Assembly (NCBI GenBank): GCA_020427905.1
Contig: JAGQNU010000019.1
Coordinates: 1 to 6,452, forward strand
DNA length: 6,452 bases
Source: Candidatus Saccharimonadota bacterium
GTDB taxonomy: Bacteria; Patescibacteriota; Saccharimonadia; Saccharimonadales; UBA7683
Direction: 5' to 3'
Notes under the pieces: model-generated
What the model was told of the DNA's origin: nothing
Seen by the model: only the letters and a program-made list of their open reading frames with translations
Databases searched by the model: none
Shown here: one piece after another, positions 4,998 to 6,452 of the stretch
Position numbering within the stretch: position 1 is the stretch's first letter
How the letters are laid out: every line of letters begins with the position of its first letter
Position numbers and translations under genes: made by a program

Positions 4998-5026
4998 AGT
5001 ATACCTCATCTGAGGGCACGTATCAA
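4998..5026 (-). promoter_or_regulatory. sigma70-type promoter of the secE-nusG operon
   Basis: The minus strand has -35 TTGATA (5021-5026) and -10 TATACT (4998-5003), each five of six to consensus, with the optimal 17-nt spacer. The start would be an A near 4991, 45 nt before the secE ATG. The -35 box overlaps the stop codon of the kinase gene (5023-5025). Confidence 0.7.
5004..5015. repeat. Inverted repeat inside the secE promoter spacer
   Basis: CCTCA and TGAGG form 5-bp arms around a 2-nt centre, lying wholly between the -35 and -10 boxes. This is a possible operator or a chance palindrome; in RNA it would make only a tiny hairpin. Nothing else in the window repeats it as far as I can see. 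Confidence 0.3.
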
Positions 5027-6452
5027 GACTTCTTTTTTATTGAAGGCACCCGGATAGTAAATGTCGAACCTTTGTTAAGTTTACTCTCAACAGTTATCTC
5101 TGCTCCAAGTTTATGTGCAAGCTTAGCTGTCACATAAAGGCCGAGCCCGGTTCCGCTGCTCTCTCGAGTTCGGAAATCCTCAGACCTGAAGAACTTCTCA
5201 AAGATATGCTTCTGATCTGATTTGCTCAGCCCGATACCGGTGTCTGTGACAGAGAAGACGGCATCACCTGCGAGGTTGGATCTAACGTGAACAAGTACGG
5301 TGCCTTTTTTTGTGTATTTCAACGAGTTGGTGATGAAGTTCTGCAAAATCTCCCTCAGATACAGCTCCGATGTCCGTATCTTCTTAACGTCCTTCGCAGC
5401 ACTGCCAGAGAGTTTTAAGCCTTTATCTTTGGCATCCTGCTCGTACTCGGGGACAATAGTGTGGAGCAGCTCTGCTGGATCGAGTGTCGAGTACTCAACC
5501 TTCACATCTGCACGTTCTGCGCGTGACAGTGTCGCTAGGTCGTTAATCATGTTTGAGAGAAACACAACCTGATCGTGCGCCTCGGTAAGGGCGGACTTGA
5601 CTAACTTTTTGTCTGCCTTTTTGCCTGTGGCAAAGACCGCGTTGCTTATGTTGCCCTCTGCAATTGCAACTGGAGTTCTCAGCTCGTGACTGACAACACT
5701 AATGAACTCATCGCGCTCCTCCTCGAGAGATTTCTCCTTAGTAATGTCACGCATAATGATGATAAAGCCACTACCACTCTCATCCTTAAAACCGAGCTTA
5801 ATCGAGGCAATATTGATGTAGATGTTCATGTGGTCACCCGGGGCGAACTCATGAACCAGATCAGTGTTAGTTGCCCCTGTTTTTATGTTCTCGAGCAAAG
5901 ACGTCGCTTTTACGGATTTACCAGATGCGTTCTTGAGTTTAAGAATGGAGTCCAGAGACTTGTTGTCAAGTGTCTGATTGGTGTCAAGTAGCTCTAGTAC
6001 CGCAGCGTTATAGATGATGATTTTCCCCTCGCCATCTGTTGCAACAACTGCCTCACCCATATTGTTAATTAGTGAGAGCAGCCGTTGCCTCTCAAGGGCC
6101 GACTCCTTAGATGTTTTATCTAATAAAACACGCTCTTCATCAGATATACGTCGATACTGGGAGACGAGTAGAGCTACGCTCACTGAGCCAACTATGTACG
6201 TAGCTGCAAGCACAATCCCGTGTAAGGTAATCACATCAGTAGACTTTGTATAAGAATACAAAAATACTCCAGCAAAATAAGCAATAGCAACCATAAGCCA
6301 TCGTTTCCCGAATATCAAATCAACCGCAATGAGCAGAACAATGAATTGAAAATAAAAGGGTGTTGGGTATGGATCAAGAAACACAACAGCGAGGCTGATA
6401 CAGAGACAGTAAAATACATATATCAGAGAGTGTGTTAACTCCGAGAGTTTGC
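5023..6452 (-). CDS. Membrane sensor histidine kinase with PAS domain (5' partial)
   Basis: The frame is open to the right edge (475 visible residues, stop TGA at 5023-5025). A GTG at 6384 is possible as a start, but the 22 codons before it encode a further hydrophobic stretch (LIYVFYCLCISLAVVF), so the gene starts outside. Numbering from that GTG: membrane segments near 10-26, 28-45 and 51-76, a helical linker (78-105), a PAS domain (about 100-217) and HisKA with VVSHELRTP (230-238, phospho-acceptor His233). The HATPase_c domain follows, with an N box near Asn349/Asn353, G1 DTGIG (381-385), F box FEKFFR (395-400) and G2 GTGLGL (411-416). All catalytic motifs are intact. It should autophosphorylate and pass phosphate to a response regulator, none of which is visible here. 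The signal is unknown. The short extracytoplasmic loops suggest sensing within the membrane or by the PAS domain. Confidence 0.95.
   Translation of the reverse strand, partial: KLSELTHSLIYVFYCLCISLAVVFLDPYPTPFYFQFIVLLIAVDLIFGKRWLMVAIAYFAGVFLYSYTKSTDVITLHGIVLAATYIVGSVSVALLVSQYRRISDEERVLLDKTSKESALERQRLLSLINNMGEAVVATDGEGKIIIYNAAVLELLDTNQTLDNKSLDSILKLKNASGKSVKATSLLENIKTGATNTDLVHEFAPGDHMNIYINIASIKLGFKDESGSGFIIIMRDITKEKSLEEERDEFISVVSHELRTPVAIAEGNISNAVFATGKKADKKLVKSALTEAHDQVVFLSNMINDLATLSRAERADVKVEYSTLDPAELLHTIVPEYEQDAKDKGLKLSGSAAKDVKKIRTSELYLREILQNFITNSLKYTKKGTVLVHVRSNLAGDAVFSVTDTGIGLSKSDQKHIFEKFFRSEDFRTRESSGTGLGLYVTAKLAHKLGAEITVESKLNKGSTFTIRVPSIKKKS

Noticed and set aside
5686..6253. Plus-strand open frames opposite the kinase
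   Set aside because: They lie antisense to conserved PAS and HisKA coding regions and lack convincing ribosome sites or family features.
6382..6384. GTG as the histidine-kinase start
   Set aside because: No clear Shine-Dalgarno stands before it, and the upstream in-frame codons encode a hydrophobic segment running off the window.
1..6452. CRISPR array, insertion sequence, tRNA or rRNA
   Set aside because: No direct-repeat array, transposase, terminal inverted repeats or tRNA-like cloverleaf was seen. Coding sequence fills nearly everything, and no gap exceeds 80 nt.

Overview
The window looks like chromosomal DNA from a small-genome bacterium of the Candidate Phyla Radiation, most likely Saccharibacteria (TM7). 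The reasons are moderate GC, compact gene packing, ribosomal proteins with lineage-specific extensions, and enlarged deaminase and nucleotidyltransferase proteins of a kind I associate with this group. TGA is used as a true stop by the deaminase and the histidine kinase, which argues against the TGA=Gly code of Gracilibacteria and Absconditabacteria. The lineage call is inference. I see no mobile element, CRISPR array, tRNA or rRNA gene.

Left edge (1-556, + strand): the 3' part of a gene whose reading frame is open to the window edge. Its first ~45 visible residues match the C-terminus of dihydrofolate reductase (DHFR) and the rest is a HIT-domain protein, so it appears to be a DHFR-HIT fusion. 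It converges, with a 17-nt tail overlap, on the minus-strand genes.

Minus strand, 540-4946: one compact array, read right to left: secE, nusG, a 68-aa unknown ORF, rplK (L11), rplA (L1), a HIGH-type nucleotidyltransferase and a zinc-dependent dCMP-deaminase-like protein. SecE is the essential small subunit of the SecYE translocon, NusG links RNA polymerase to the ribosome, and L11 and L1 form the two flexible regions flanking the ribosomal A and E sites. A good sigma70-type promoter (TTGATA-17-TATACT) lies before secE. Weaker promoter candidates lie before rplK and before the nucleotidyltransferase gene. The rplK-rplA gap encodes an RNA fold that copies the L1-binding site of 23S rRNA directly upstream of the rplA Shine-Dalgarno, so L1 probably represses its own translation.

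Right edge (5023-6452, minus strand): a membrane histidine kinase (transmembrane segments, PAS, HisKA, HATPase_c) whose 5' end lies beyond the window. Its stop codon overlaps the -35 box of the secE promoter, and a hairpin with a U-tract follows it.

The points most worth a second look are the DHFR-HIT fusion beside a dCMP-deaminase-like gene, the ~105-residue N-terminal extension of L1 with a SAP/HeH-like start, the L1 autoregulatory RNA, the serine in place of the conserved second proline of L11, and the unknown 68-aa protein inside the operon.
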